DNA of 64,000 nucleotides, taken from Oceanihabitans sp. 2_MG-2023. GTDB lineage: Bacteria; Bacteroidota; Bacteroidia; Flavobacteriales; Flavobacteriaceae. Each line of letters begins with the position of its first letter. Position 1 is the first letter of the stretch. The notes under the pieces were generated by a model. It searched no databases. It was not told where the DNA came from and was given only the letters and a program-made list of their open reading frames with translations. Below, piece after piece: positions 18,648 to 27,723 of this stretch. The DNA lies in NCBI RefSeq assembly GCF_030547245.1, contig NZ_JAUOQT010000001.1:744001-808000 (forward strand), given 5' to 3'. The position numbers and the translations under genes were made by a program.

Positions 18648-19082
18648 ATGAAAATAAAAATAATAAACAAATCCAGTCACGCATTACCAAACTATGAAAC
18701 CATAGCCTCTGCAGGAATGGATTTAAGAGCAAATATCACAGAGTCTATACTACTTAAGCCTTTAGAAAGAACCATCGTTAAAACAGGCTTATTTATAGAA
18801 TTACCAATAGGTTTTGAAGCACAAGTAAGACCAAGAAGTGGACTTGCAGCAAAAAAAGGAATTACAGTATTAAACGCTCCAGGAACTGTAGATGCAGATT
18901 ATAGAGGAGAAATTGGAGTTATTTTAGTAAATCTTTCAAACGAAACATTTACTGTTGAAAATGGAGAACGTGTTGCACAACTAGTAATAGCAAAACATGA
19001 AAGAGCAGAATGGGTAGAAGTTGAGAGCCTTTCTGAAACCGATAGAGGAGAAGGTGGTTTTGGAAGCACAGGAGTAAAATAA
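18648..19082 (+). CDS. dut: dUTP diphosphatase
   Basis: 144 residues with all five trimeric dUTPase motifs in order: AGMDL (22-26), RPRSGLA, the uracil-pocket motif [20 protein letters not shown] and the flexible C-terminal [10 protein letters not shown]. It hydrolyses dUTP to dUMP and pyrophosphate, keeping uracil out of DNA and supplying thymidylate synthesis. Start codon ATG 18648 lies one base after a short palindromic repeat. Confidence 0.97.
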   Translation: MKIKIINKSSHALPNYETIASAGMDLRANITESILLKPLERTIVKTGLFIELPIGFEAQVRPRSGLAAKKGITVLNAPGTVDADYRGEIGVILVNLSNETFTVENGERVAQLVIAKHERAEWVEVESLSETDRGEGGFGSTGVK

Positions 19083-19085
19083 ACA

Positions 19086-19110
19086 CCTGCAAAGGCAGGA
19101 ATCTCATAAT
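19086..19110. repeat. Short palindrome, family A, copy 1
   Basis: CCTGC-AAA-GGCAGG followed by AATCTCATAAT. Close relatives are at 19279, 20326 and 40890, each directly before or after a gene. The tail AATCTCAT is shared by copies 1, 3 and 4 and recurs in degenerate form after copy 2. Confidence 0.65.
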
Positions 19111-19278
19111 CTATAATTACGAAAAAATGGTGTGTCTATATCCTGACAAATAAACCGAATGGAGTTTTTATTAGTATAATAAATAACATTAAAAAATGAA
19201 TATCAGTTATTTAAGTTTAAGCATAAACTGAAAATTCAATAACAATAAATAAAGATTTTAGTATAACAATTAAAAGAT

Positions 19279-19300
19279 ACCTGCTTACGCAGGCATGAAT
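19279..19300. repeat. Short palindrome, family A, copy 2
   Basis: ACCTGCTTACGCAGGCATGAAT has arms CCTGC and GCAGG. Its tail contributes an in-frame ATG at 19295, two codons before the likely native ATG of the nucleotidyltransferase gene. Confidence 0.65.
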
Positions 19301-20320
19301 ATGAAAATAATAGTACCAATGGCAGGACGAGGTTCTCGTTTGCGTCCACATAGTTTAACAGTGCCAAAACCATTAATTCCTGTTGCAGGACAGCCAATAG
19401 TACATAGATTGGTAAAAGACATAGCTAAAGTTTTAAAACAACCAATAGAAGAAGTTGCATTTGTTCTTGGTGATCCAGCTTGGTTTGGTGACGATGTTGT
19501 TACTAGCTTAAAAGCATTGGCAGAAAGCCTAGGAGCAAAAGCATCTATTTACAGACAAGATAAACCCTTAGGAACTGGTCATGCAATTATGTGTGCAGAA
19601 CCTTCCCTTTCTGGCCCAGCAGTTATCGCATATGCAGATACTTTAATTCGTGCAGATTTTAATTTAGACCCAGAAGCAGACGCTGTAATTTGGACTAAAA
19701 AAGTAGCAAATCCTGAAGCCTATGGTGTTGTAAAATTAAATGCAGAAAACAACATTACAGAGCTAGTCGAAAAACCTGAAACCTTTGTTAGTAACCAAGC
19801 AGTTATTGGTATTTATTACTTTAAAGATGTTGCCGTTTTAAAAGGAAAATTACAAGAAGTTTTAGACGAAAACATTATGAATGGTGGCGAATACCAAATT
19901 AATGATGGTATTTTGCGCATGATGGCAGCAGGTAAAATCTTTAAAACAGGAACCGTAGATGAATGGATGGATTGCGGAAACAAAGCAGTTACCATTGAAA
20001 CAAATACAAGAATGTTAGGCTTTTTAAAAGCCGATAATGAAGAACAATTAATTTCAGATTCCGTAACTTTAGAAAACGCAAAAATTATAGCACCTTGTTT
20101 TATTGGCGAAAATGTAAAACTGATAAATACAACCATAGGACCAAATGTATCTATTGGTAATAATTGTACATTAGAAAATACAAGCGTTAAAAATAGTTTA
20201 ATACAAAACCATACAAGCATAAAAAACGCTAATTTAGACGAAGCTATGATTGGTAATCACGTAAAATACGATGGTAAATTCACCAAAATTAGTATTGGTG
20301 ATTATTCTATTTTGGAATAG
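19301..20320 (+). CDS. Sugar-phosphate nucleotidyltransferase with hexapeptide tail
   Basis: 339 residues from the ATG at 19301 (an in-frame ATG at 19295 is supplied by a repeat). The N-terminal RmlA/GlmU-type nucleotidyltransferase domain opens with PMAGRGSRLRPHSLTVPKPL, the GxGxR...KP nucleotide-binding signature. Downstream are LVEKPE and an EYQIND segment. The last 90 residues form a left-handed beta-helix of hexapeptide repeats (IAPCFIGENVKLINTTIG). It should make an NDP-sugar from a sugar 1-phosphate and NTP. Which sugar (glucose, mannose or an amino sugar) is not decidable here. The flippase two genes upstream hints at glycan synthesis. Confidence 0.88.
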   Translation: MKIIVPMAGRGSRLRPHSLTVPKPLIPVAGQPIVHRLVKDIAKVLKQPIEEVAFVLGDPAWFGDDVVTSLKALAESLGAKASIYRQDKPLGTGHAIMCAEPSLSGPAVIAYADTLIRADFNLDPEADAVIWTKKVANPEAYGVVKLNAENNITELVEKPETFVSNQAVIGIYYFKDVAVLKGKLQEVLDENIMNGGEYQINDGILRMMAAGKIFKTGTVDEWMDCGNKAVTIETNTRMLGFLKADNEEQLISDSVTLENAKIIAPCFIGENVKLINTTIGPNVSIGNNCTLENTSVKNSLIQNHTSIKNANLDEAMIGNHVKYDGKFTKISIGDYSILE

Positions 20321-20325
20321 CTAAG

Positions 20326-20353
20326 TTCCTCATCAGGCAGGAATCTCATGAAT
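20326..20353. repeat. Short palindrome, family A, copy 3 (degenerate)
   Basis: TTCCTCATCAGGCAGGAA followed by TCTCATGAAT, 5 nt after the nucleotidyltransferase stop. It keeps the GGCAGGAATCTCAT half of the family and has a mutated left arm. Confidence 0.55.
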
Positions 20354-20429
20354 GTAATTAAATCGAGTTTGGAACAATAAGCGATGCCAACTTAAAAGAA
20401 AAAGATTCCCTTTTTAATGGGAAATAAAC

Positions 20430-21791
20430 ATGAAAAAACAACTATACATAGTACTTTTTACCTTCGGAATCCTTCTTTTTCCGCAGGTAAATTATGCTCA
20501 GGTTGATTTTAATAAAAAACCAGATGACGATTTAGGAAACAATGAAGATGCATATCAAGAACTCTTTTTTGAAGCCTTAAAACAAAAAGGAATAGAAAAC
20601 TATGATCGTGCTATTGAAGCATTACTAAAATGCGAAAAGCTTGATAATTCGGACCCTGCTTTGTTTTTCGAATTAGGAAAAAACTACAGTAAGCTCAAAA
20701 ATTTTGGAGCAGCAGAAGATGCTTTACAAAAAGCAATTAAAAAACAACCAGATAATGAGTGGTATTTAGATGAGTTATATGAGGTTTATGCTAAACAAAA
20801 CGATTTAGAAAAAGCAATAAAAACAGTAAAAAAACTAGTTAAATACCATCCAGATTATAAAGAAGATTTAGCAACGTTATATGTTAAAACCAAAAAGTAT
20901 GAAGAAGCATTACGAGTTATAGACGAGATGGATGCAGAACTTGGAGTTTCTATTACTAGAGATCGTGTACGAAACATGATTTATAACGCTACAGGAAATA
21001 AAAAAGAGCAAATTAAAAATTTAGAAGAACGAGTTGAAGAAAATCCAGATGAAGAAAAAAATTACCTTGCTTTAATTTTTAGGTATAGTGAAAATAATGA
21101 AAAAGAAAAAGCTTTTGAAACTGCTAAAAAACTCTTAGATAGTCACCCTGATTCCGAAATGGTACATCTTGCTTTGTACAAGTTTTATTTAGAGGATATG
21201 GAGGCAGAAAAGGCTGTTGCTTCTATGCAAATAGCTTTAAGTAGTAGACTAATAAAACCAGAGGCTAAAATGATGGTATTATCCGATTTTGTGAAATTTG
21301 TATCTAAAAATCCAGAATACGAAAGCAAGTTGGTAGAAATTACTTCTAAAATTGCCGATGATGAAAAAGGGAAATCTAACATAGAAGTCGCACAATATTT
21401 TTTAACTAAAGGAGAAAAAAACAATGCATTAACCTATTACGAAAAAGCATTAGAAACAGCACCAGAAAACTTTGGTGTTATTCGTAATGTATTATTGTTA
21501 TATATAGATGTAGAGAATTATTCAAAAGCGGTAGAAATGAGTAATGAAGCTCTAGACACATACCCATCTCAACCCATATTTTATTTGGTAAATGGGGTTG
21601 CTCAAAACAAACTAAACCAGCCCGAAAAAGCGATACGCGTTTTAGAGACCGGTTTAGATTATGTTATAGACGATCCTAAAATGGAAGGTGATTTTTACAA
21701 GCAAATTAGTATTTCATACACACAATTGAACAATACCGATAAAGCAAAAACGTTTAGTGATAAAGCAAAACAACTAGAATCTACAAATTAG
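20430..21791 (+). CDS. Secreted tetratricopeptide-repeat protein
   Basis: 453 residues. Signal peptide with hydrophobic core 6-16, ending near VNYAQ. The rest is about ten TPR units (ALFFELGKNYSKLKNFGAAE; NNALTYYEKALETAPENFGV among them), so it is a periplasmic protein-interaction scaffold. Its stop codon abuts the start of the DUF4292 lipoprotein gene and that gene overlaps the EnvC-like gene, so the three are one operon. This suggests a shared envelope or cell-wall role. Confidence 0.87.
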   Translation: MKKQLYIVLFTFGILLFPQVNYAQVDFNKKPDDDLGNNEDAYQELFFEALKQKGIENYDRAIEALLKCEKLDNSDPALFFELGKNYSKLKNFGAAEDALQKAIKKQPDNEWYLDELYEVYAKQNDLEKAIKTVKKLVKYHPDYKEDLATLYVKTKKYEEALRVIDEMDAELGVSITRDRVRNMIYNATGNKKEQIKNLEERVEENPDEEKNYLALIFRYSENNEKEKAFETAKKLLDSHPDSEMVHLALYKFYLEDMEAEKAVASMQIALSSRLIKPEAKMMVLSDFVKFVSKNPEYESKLVEITSKIADDEKGKSNIEVAQYFLTKGEKNNALTYYEKALETAPENFGVIRNVLLLYIDVENYSKAVEMSNEALDTYPSQPIFYLVNGVAQNKLNQPEKAIRVLETGLDYVIDDPKMEGDFYKQISISYTQLNNTDKAKTFSDKAKQLESTN

Positions 21792-22562
21792 ATGCATACA
21801 AATCGCCTTATTTACATCCTTTCTTTTTTCGTTTTCGCGTTCCTTGGTTGTTCATCTACCAAAACGGTAACCTCAGGAAACAATAATTTAAACCTAACTG
21901 CAAAACAGCTTATTAAAGAAAATACTAAGCAGAATCCAAGTTTTAAAACACTTGCTGCTAGAGTTAAAATTGATTATTCTAAAGGTGAAAATTCACAGGG
22001 AACCACTGTAAGTTTTAGAATGGAAAAAGGTAAAGCCATTTGGATGAGTAAACTAGGCTTTATTAAAGTTTTAATTACACCAGAAAAAGTGCGTTTTTAT
22101 AATAAATTAGATAACACTTATTTTGATGGAGATTATAAATATTTAAGTGATTTATTAGGAACGGATTTAGATTTTATTAAAGTGCAAAACCTACTTTTAG
22201 GTGAAGCATTATATGATTTAAATGAAGGGGATTATGAACTGTCAACTCAAGAAAATAATTACGTATTAAATCCTAAAAAACAACCCAAGGCTTTCGAGTT
22301 ATTTTATATTTTAGATGCATCCCATTTTAAAATAAGTTCCCAACAATTGGCACAAGCAAAAGAAAAACGTATGCTTCAAATAGATTATACAAGCTATCAG
22401 GAAGTTGAAAAAGAAACCTTTCCGCAGCATATTCAAATAAATGCTGTTGAAACGTTTGAAGAAACTAAATTGCATTTAGAATTTAAGTCTATTGTTTTAG
22501 ATGAAAAACTAAGCTTTCCGTTTAATATTCCTTCTGGATTTGATGAAATTATACTTAAATAA
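21792..22562 (+). CDS. DUF4292 lipoprotein
   Basis: 256 residues with a lipoprotein signal (LGCSS, Cys20). The body has the features I associate with DUF4292: FKTLAARVKIDY, VSFRMEKGKAIWMSKLGF, then a beta-rich C-terminal half ending LSFPFNIPSGFDEI. The fold appears to be a LolA/LolB-like half-barrel by its strand pattern, which is inference. It starts on the base after the TPR gene's stop and overlaps the next gene by one base (TAATG), so translation is coupled. Confidence 0.82.
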   Translation: MHTNRLIYILSFFVFAFLGCSSTKTVTSGNNNLNLTAKQLIKENTKQNPSFKTLAARVKIDYSKGENSQGTTVSFRMEKGKAIWMSKLGFIKVLITPEKVRFYNKLDNTYFDGDYKYLSDLLGTDLDFIKVQNLLLGEALYDLNEGDYELSTQENNYVLNPKKQPKAFELFYILDASHFKISSQQLAQAKEKRMLQIDYTSYQEVEKETFPQHIQINAVETFEETKLHLEFKSIVLDEKLSFPFNIPSGFDEIILK

Positions 22563-23794
22563 TGCAACAAAAACTTACATACCAAATAACCCTTTTAGTC
22601 GCATTATTTTTCTGTACTTCTTTTTCCTTTTCACAAAGTAAAAAACAACAAGAATTAGAAGATAGAAGACAAGAATTACGTCGTGAAATACAACAAATAA
22701 ATAGTTTACTTTCTAAAAATAAATCACAACAAAAATCGCAATTAACGGTAATTGAAGATTTAAATTATAAAGTTAGCGTACGCCGAAATTTAATAAAAAT
22801 AACCAATCAACAAGCTAATTTACTAACTAGAGAAATTAACGATAATCAAAATAAAATAACCCAATTAAGAGAAGAATTAGAAACACTAAAAGATAATTAT
22901 GCAAAAATGATTGTTACTTCTTATAAGAGTAAAAGCGAGCAAAGTCGTGTTATGTTTTTATTGTCTTCAAGCAACTTTCAGCAAGCGTATAAACGTGTTA
23001 AATACATTAACCAATACGCCGAATACCAAAAAGAACAAGGCGAATCTATAAAGACTAAAACGGCAGAATTACAAGTAATAAACAAAGCTTTATTAAATCA
23101 AAAAGAAGACAAACAAAAGCTAATTAATGAGAATAAAATAGCACAAGTTGAATTAGAAAAAGAGCTAAAACAACATAAAAATTTAATGGATGCTATTAAT
23201 AAAGATCTAAGTAAATATGCATCGCAAATAAAAAGTCGCCAAGCTGAAGCAAATCGAATTGATAAAGAAATTGAACGTATAATTAAAGAAGCGATTGCAA
23301 GTTCGAATGCCAAAACAGGAACAAAAACTACCAGTAAATCTTCTGCTTATGCGATGACACCAGAAGATAAGGTTTTAGCAAATAGTTTTGTAACTAGCAA
23401 AGGAAAATTACCCTGGCCTGTAGAAAAAGGAATTGTAAAATTACGCTATGGTAGACAACCTAGCCCTATTGTAAAAACCATTATGATACAAAGTAATGGT
23501 GTTAGAATTGCAACCGAAAAAGAGGCAAAAGTAAGAGCGGTTTTTAATGGTGAAGTGTATAGAATTATAGCTTCTAAAAATGGGAACCCTTCGGTTTTAA
23601 TTCGTCATGGTAATTATTTCACAGCTTATTCTAACCTTGGAAAAATTTACGTAAAAAAAGGGGATAAGGTTACTACCAAACAAGAGATAGGAGAGGTTTT
23701 TACGAACCCTTCTAACGGGCAAACCATGTTAAGTTTTAGTGTGTTTAATAACTCTAAAACAGAGAATCCTGCTTCTTGGATTTTTAAAATGTAA
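22562..23794 (+). CDS. EnvC-like murein hydrolase activator (degenerate LytM)
   Basis: 410 residues: signal peptide (hydrophobic 9-24), long coiled coil (about 25-255), Ser/Thr/Lys hinge, then a LytM/M23 fold (about 280-410). The zinc ligands are missing: LRYGRQ stands where HxxxD is expected and LSFSVF stands where HxH is expected. This is the EnvC pattern, in which the dead LytM domain activates amidases rather than cutting peptidoglycan. So it is probably an activator of cell-separating amidases, working in the periplasm. Last gene of the TPR-DUF4292 operon, convergent with the thioesterase gene 12 nt away. Confidence 0.87.
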   Translation: MQQKLTYQITLLVALFFCTSFSFSQSKKQQELEDRRQELRREIQQINSLLSKNKSQQKSQLTVIEDLNYKVSVRRNLIKITNQQANLLTREINDNQNKITQLREELETLKDNYAKMIVTSYKSKSEQSRVMFLLSSSNFQQAYKRVKYINQYAEYQKEQGESIKTKTAELQVINKALLNQKEDKQKLINENKIAQVELEKELKQHKNLMDAINKDLSKYASQIKSRQAEANRIDKEIERIIKEAIASSNAKTGTKTTSKSSAYAMTPEDKVLANSFVTSKGKLPWPVEKGIVKLRYGRQPSPIVKTIMIQSNGVRIATEKEAKVRAVFNGEVYRIIASKNGNPSVLIRHGNYFTAYSNLGKIYVKKGDKVTTKQEIGEVFTNPSNGQTMLSFSVFNNSKTENPASWIFKM

Positions 23795-23806
23795 CGACAT
23801 TTAAGA

Positions 23807-24310
23807 TTAAGTAAACAAGGCCTTCAACTCTGTAGCATCATTAGGTTTCATTTTTCCAGCAAGAACTAAACTTAATTGTTTACGCCTTAAAGCGCCTTCA
23901 AAACGTTGTTTTTCTAGATTGGTTTCCGGATGAATATCATCTACTCGAACAGGTCTTCCTGTTTCGTCTACAGCAACAAAAGTATAAATGGCTTCGTTAG
24001 CCTTCGTTTTATCACCAGACTCTCTGTCTTCTATCCAAACATCTAAATAAATCTCCATAGAGCTTTTAAATGCACGAGAAACCTTAGCTTCTACAGTAAC
24101 TACACTACCAACAGGAACTGCACGATTAAATGCAACATGATTTACAGATGCTGTAACCACAATACGTCTAGAATGTCTTCTTGCAGCAATACTAGCAGCA
24201 CGATCCATTCTAGCTAATAACTCGCCACCAAATAGATTGTTTAATGGATTGGTTTCGCTAGGTAAAACTAAATCTGTTAATACCGTTTTAGATTGTTCTG
24301 GTGTTTTCAC
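23807..24310 (-). CDS. Acyl-CoA thioesterase, hotdog fold
   Basis: 167 residues of the YciA/ACOT type. The N-terminal NPLNNLFGGELLARMDRAA helix carries the conserved Asn, Gly-Gly and Asp of the active site, and TASVNHVAFNRAVPVG follows. It hydrolyses acyl-CoA to free acid and CoA in the cytoplasm; chain-length preference cannot be read. The C-terminal 35 residues are charged. It stands alone, convergent with the EnvC-like gene. Confidence 0.9.
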   Translation of the reverse strand: MKTPEQSKTVLTDLVLPSETNPLNNLFGGELLARMDRAASIAARRHSRRIVVTASVNHVAFNRAVPVGSVVTVEAKVSRAFKSSMEIYLDVWIEDRESGDKTKANEAIYTFVAVDETGRPVRVDDIHPETNLEKQRFEGALRRKQLSLVLAGKMKPNDATELKALFT

Positions 24311-24444
24311 AACTATTTTGTCTTTTTAATGAAGCACAAAGGTAAAACGATTTTAGAGTTTACTAGGTATGAAATACAATTTTATAAAAAGAATAACACT
24401 CCTTTTAATCCTTTAGTATGTAATATTTAAAAGTGTAATAAAAT

Positions 24445-24476
24445 AAAACATCCCTCCATAAAGTAAGGGATGAGTA
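24445..24476 (-). terminator. Terminator of the HU-SPOR gene
   Basis: On the minus strand CATCCCT and AGGGATG form a 7-bp stem followed by TTTTATTTTATT. It sits about 20 nt downstream of the HU-SPOR stop codon at 24497. Confidence 0.75.
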
Positions 24477-24496
24477 TAAAAATATTTTTATGTAAA

Positions 24497-25435
24497 TTAG
24501 TTAAGATCTTTAACCAGTAACCAAGCTTCTTTATTATGCGTTTTTTTAACGTCACGTAAAGTTTGTAATGCTTCTAATCTATCTGCATGAGTTGAGTATA
24601 CTACTTGATGTAAACCATACTTATTCACGCCTATTTTTCTAGCATGAAAGCCTTCGGCTTTTAATTGCTGTACTTTTTTATCGCAATTTTCTTCCTCTCT
24701 AAATGCACCAGCAATAATGTGGTATTTTCCTGTTTGCTTGTTTACCGTAAGCGTAACAGCTGGAAGCGGATTGTCGATTACAAAAGTTGCCTCTTGTATT
24801 TTGTTTTCTAATTGTGTGTTTGCTTCTTCTTGTGCTAATTGATTATGCGTTTTAATTTGGTTTACATAGTAATTAGAAGAAACTAAACCACCAGCAGTTA
24901 AAGCCAATAAAGCAATTGCAGCATATTTTAAATACGGTCTTGCTTTACGTTTTTCTGGAGTTATAGTAATAGGAATTACTTTTTCTATTGTTTCTACTTC
25001 TTCTTTGAAAACTTCTCTAGTAATTGCTGGAGAAACCAGTTGACTTAAACCAAAAGCATCTGTTAAATAATTTAAATGATAAGATGGCTCAAACAACATT
25101 TTACCTTCGTTGTTAAACGATAAATCACCAATGTTTTCAAAAGAAAGTGTTTCTCCTTCTGTTAAATAAGACTTTAAAGATTTTACTCTTTTATCAATTT
25201 TTTTAAGTGCAACTTCAAAAGGAATCTTCTCTACATCAGCAATATAATGTGCCAATAAACCATCACTTTTTTGTATTTGCTCATTAAAAGATAATACTTT
25301 TTTTGGAGGATAAAAGGCATTGGTAGACTCGTGTACTTTCGCAGAAACACGTTGTGTTAAAAACGATCCAAAGCCAGGAACAGTAACACAGTCATATCTA
25401 TATAGTAAGTCGCTTATGTAGGTTTCTAATTGCAT
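24497..25435 (-). CDS. HU-CCDC81 and SPOR domain protein
   Basis: 312 residues. The N-terminal 125 residues hold two HU-like (CCDC81-type) modules: LLYRYDCVTVPGFGSFL and, in the second, TLSFENIGDLSFNNEGKMLF. A single membrane helix follows (about 174-192, AAIALLALTAGGL). A C-terminal SPOR domain covers about 233-312 (GKYHIIAGAFREEENCDKKV). SPOR domains bind denuded peptidoglycan at division sites on the periplasmic side, while HU-like modules may bind DNA in the cytoplasm. The architecture is known in Bacteroidota. A nucleoid-to-septum link is inference. Confidence 0.87.
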   Translation of the reverse strand: MQLETYISDLLYRYDCVTVPGFGSFLTQRVSAKVHESTNAFYPPKKVLSFNEQIQKSDGLLAHYIADVEKIPFEVALKKIDKRVKSLKSYLTEGETLSFENIGDLSFNNEGKMLFEPSYHLNYLTDAFGLSQLVSPAITREVFKEEVETIEKVIPITITPEKRKARPYLKYAAIALLALTAGGLVSSNYYVNQIKTHNQLAQEEANTQLENKIQEATFVIDNPLPAVTLTVNKQTGKYHIIAGAFREEENCDKKVQQLKAEGFHARKIGVNKYGLHQVVYSTHADRLEALQTLRDVKKTHNKEAWLLVKDLN

Positions 25436-25539
25436 AAAACAAAGTTATACATTTTTTACTTTAGAAAAAAGAACAGGGGTATGAGTTATTAACATTATGT
25501 TTTTTTGTTTACTTTGCGATATAGAAAAAATTCTACACA

Positions 25540-26643
25540 ATGAATAATAACGAATTACTATACGTTTTAGCTTTGCAACATGTAGCCAAAATTGGAGATA
25601 TAACTGCAAAAAAGCTTATTGCACATTGTGGTTCTGCGGAAGCTGTTTTTAAGGAAAAGAAGCAGCATTTATTAAAAATTGATGGTATAGGAAGTATTGT
25701 GATTAGCGATTTATTTGCAACGAACCATTTCCAGGAAGCCGAAAAAGAACTACAATTTATTAAAGACGAAAATATTAGTTGTCATTATTTTGCAGATCAA
25801 GAATATCCAGAAAAATTAAAACATTGTATTGATAGTCCTATTTTGTTATTTCAAACAGGAAATATTAACTTAAAAAAACAACGAATAATTAGTATTGTAG
25901 GAGCAAGAAAAGTAACCACTAACGGTATTGCTTTTTGTGAAAAATTAGTAGAGGAGCTTGCGGTTTTTAATCCTATTATTGTTTCAGGTTTTGCTTATGG
26001 TACAGACATTACTGCACAAAAAGCAGCAATAAAACATAAATTACAAACCATAGGCTGTTTGGCACATGGTTTAAATCAGATATATCCAAAAACGCATAAA
26101 AAGTATGTTTCTGAAGTAGAAAAATACGGAGGGTTTTTTACCGATTTTTGGAGCTCTGCTACCTTTGATAGAAATAATTTTTTGAAACGAAACCGAATTA
26201 TTGCAGGGATTAGCCAAGCTACTATTGTAATAGAATCTGCAGAAAAAGGAGGGAGTCTTGTAACTGCAGATATAGCAAACTCTTATAATAGAGATGTTTT
26301 TGCAGTTCCTGGAAGGGTTACAGATAGCCAAAGTATGGGGTGTAATAATTTAATAAAACACCAAAAAGCGCACATGCTATCTACTCCTTTAGATGTCCCT
26401 TATATTTTAAATTGGGAATTAGAAGCCAACCAAAAACCTATAATACAAAAACAGTTATTCGTAACGCTTGACGACCAAGAAAAAGTGATTTACGATTTCT
26501 TAAAGGAAATTGAAAAAGAACAATTAGACGTTATTGCTTTGCGATGTAACCTGCCAACTTTTAAAGTGGCAGGCTTGCTATTAAATATGGAGTTGAAAGG
26601 TGTTGTTAGACCACTTCCAGGAAAGTTGTTTGAGGTTATTTAA
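25540..26643 (+). CDS. dprA: DNA-processing protein DprA
   Basis: 367 residues. N-terminal SAM-like region (helix-hairpin KIGDITAKKL, KIDGIGS), central Rossmann fold with ISIVGARKVTTNG and VSGFAYGTDITAQKAAI, AGISQATIVIESAEKGGSL, and a C-terminal winged helix (about 305-367). DprA protects incoming single-stranded DNA and loads RecA in natural transformation; recA lies 6 kb downstream. Its last 4 nt overlap the 3' end of the convergent trpS gene. Confidence 0.94.
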   Translation: MNNNELLYVLALQHVAKIGDITAKKLIAHCGSAEAVFKEKKQHLLKIDGIGSIVISDLFATNHFQEAEKELQFIKDENISCHYFADQEYPEKLKHCIDSPILLFQTGNINLKKQRIISIVGARKVTTNGIAFCEKLVEELAVFNPIIVSGFAYGTDITAQKAAIKHKLQTIGCLAHGLNQIYPKTHKKYVSEVEKYGGFFTDFWSSATFDRNNFLKRNRIIAGISQATIVIESAEKGGSLVTADIANSYNRDVFAVPGRVTDSQSMGCNNLIKHQKAHMLSTPLDVPYILNWELEANQKPIIQKQLFVTLDDQEKVIYDFLKEIEKEQLDVIALRCNLPTFKVAGLLLNMELKGVVRPLPGKLFEVI

Positions 26644-27608
26644 TACCCCACTTTTTCTCTTACTCTAGCTAAAACTGCATTAGCAACTTTAGCTGCTTTT
26701 TCTGCGCCAATAGCTAGTGCATTATCTAGTTCTTTTGTATTAGCCATATAATAATTGTAACGTTCTCTTTGGTATGCAAATTTTTCAATGATTAATTCAA
26801 ATAAAGCTTGTTTTGCATGACCATAACCATAACCTCCATTTTCATAGTTGGCTTTCATGGTTTCTATTTCTGCTTCCGAAGCTAAAATTTTATATAAAGC
26901 AAAGCAATTGCAGGTTTTCCAGTCTTTAGGATCTTCTAGAGCTGTGCTGTCTGTTGCAATACTCATAATTTGTTTACGTAGTTTTTTATCGTCTAAAAAT
27001 ATATTTATAAAATTATTTCTACTCTTACTCATTTTCTCACCATCAGTACCAGGAACAAGCATGATGTTTTCTTGTATTTTTCCTTCTGGTAAAACAAAAG
27101 CTTCTCCCATTTTTGCATGAAAACGTGAAGCAACATCACGAGTCATTTCTATGTGTTGTAGTTGGTCTTTTCCAACAGGAATGATATTGGCGTCATATGC
27201 TAATATATCTGCAGCCATTAACATAGGATAGGTAAATAATCCAGCATTTACATCTTCTAATCGATCTGCTTTGTCTTTAAAACCATGTGCTAATGTTAAA
27301 CGTTGAAACGGGAAAAAGCAACTTAAATACCAAGATAACTCTGTAACTTGAGGCACATCACTTTGTCTATAAAACACCGTTTTTTCAATATCTAAACCAA
27401 ATGCTAACCATGTTGCGGCAACCGAGTAGGTATGTTCTCTTAATAGTGCTGCATCTTTAATTTGTGTTAATGTATGCATATTTGCGATAAATAAATAAGA
27501 CTCATTATTAACATCTTCTGCCATTTGAATTGCTGGCATAATTGCGCCTAAAATGTTTCCTAAATGTGGTGTTCCTGTACTTTGTACTCCTGTTAAAATT
27601 CTTGCCAT
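26640..27608 (-). CDS. trpS: Tryptophan--tRNA ligase
   Basis: 322 residues from ATG 27608, matching the family's normal size and MARILTGVQSTGTPHLGN start. A longer in-frame extension to 27743 would run through a hairpin and the promoter and is not used. Class I motifs are visible: PHLGN (HIGH-type, 14-18) and GEKMSKSRNN near 195. It charges tRNA-Trp with tryptophan in the cytoplasm. Divergent from the PlsC-like gene and convergent with dprA. Confidence 0.96.
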   Translation of the reverse strand: MARILTGVQSTGTPHLGNILGAIMPAIQMAEDVNNESYLFIANMHTLTQIKDAALLREHTYSVAATWLAFGLDIEKTVFYRQSDVPQVTELSWYLSCFFPFQRLTLAHGFKDKADRLEDVNAGLFTYPMLMAADILAYDANIIPVGKDQLQHIEMTRDVASRFHAKMGEAFVLPEGKIQENIMLVPGTDGEKMSKSRNNFINIFLDDKKLRKQIMSIATDSTALEDPKDWKTCNCFALYKILASEAEIETMKANYENGGYGYGHAKQALFELIIEKFAYQRERYNYYMANTKELDNALAIGAEKAAKVANAVLARVREKVGY

Positions 27609-27633
27609 GTTCACTTTCCGCGAAAGCGGAAAT
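27609..27633. repeat. Short palindrome, family B, copy 2, in the trpS leader
   Basis: TTTCCGC-GAAA-GCGGAAA, a perfect 7-bp stem with a GAAA tetraloop on the plus strand, about 5 nt upstream of the trpS start codon on the minus strand. It is the clearest copy of the family. If transcribed, the hairpin would sit at the ribosome-binding region. Confidence 0.7.
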
Positions 27634-27668
27634 TTTTTTAAATTAAACTTAAATCTGCATTGATAAAG

Positions 27669-27676
27669 CAAAGATA
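27669..27676 (-). promoter_or_regulatory. Candidate -7 element of trpS
   Basis: On the minus strand TATCTTTG matches TAnnTTTG and would give a leader of about 55 nt that includes the family B hairpin. A clear TTTG upstream is missing. Confidence 0.4.
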
Positions 27677-27709
27677 ATTTTTTTATAAAGAGGAATTCGA
27701 TAAATTTAG

Positions 27710-27717
27710 TAGTTTTG
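27710..27717 (+). promoter_or_regulatory. Candidate -7 element of the PlsC-like gene
   Basis: TAGTTTTG is identical to the atpB -7 box and ends 6 nt before the ATG at 27724, so the transcript would start at or next to the start codon. No clear -33 element is visible. Confidence 0.4.
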
Positions 27718-27723
27718 GCACTT

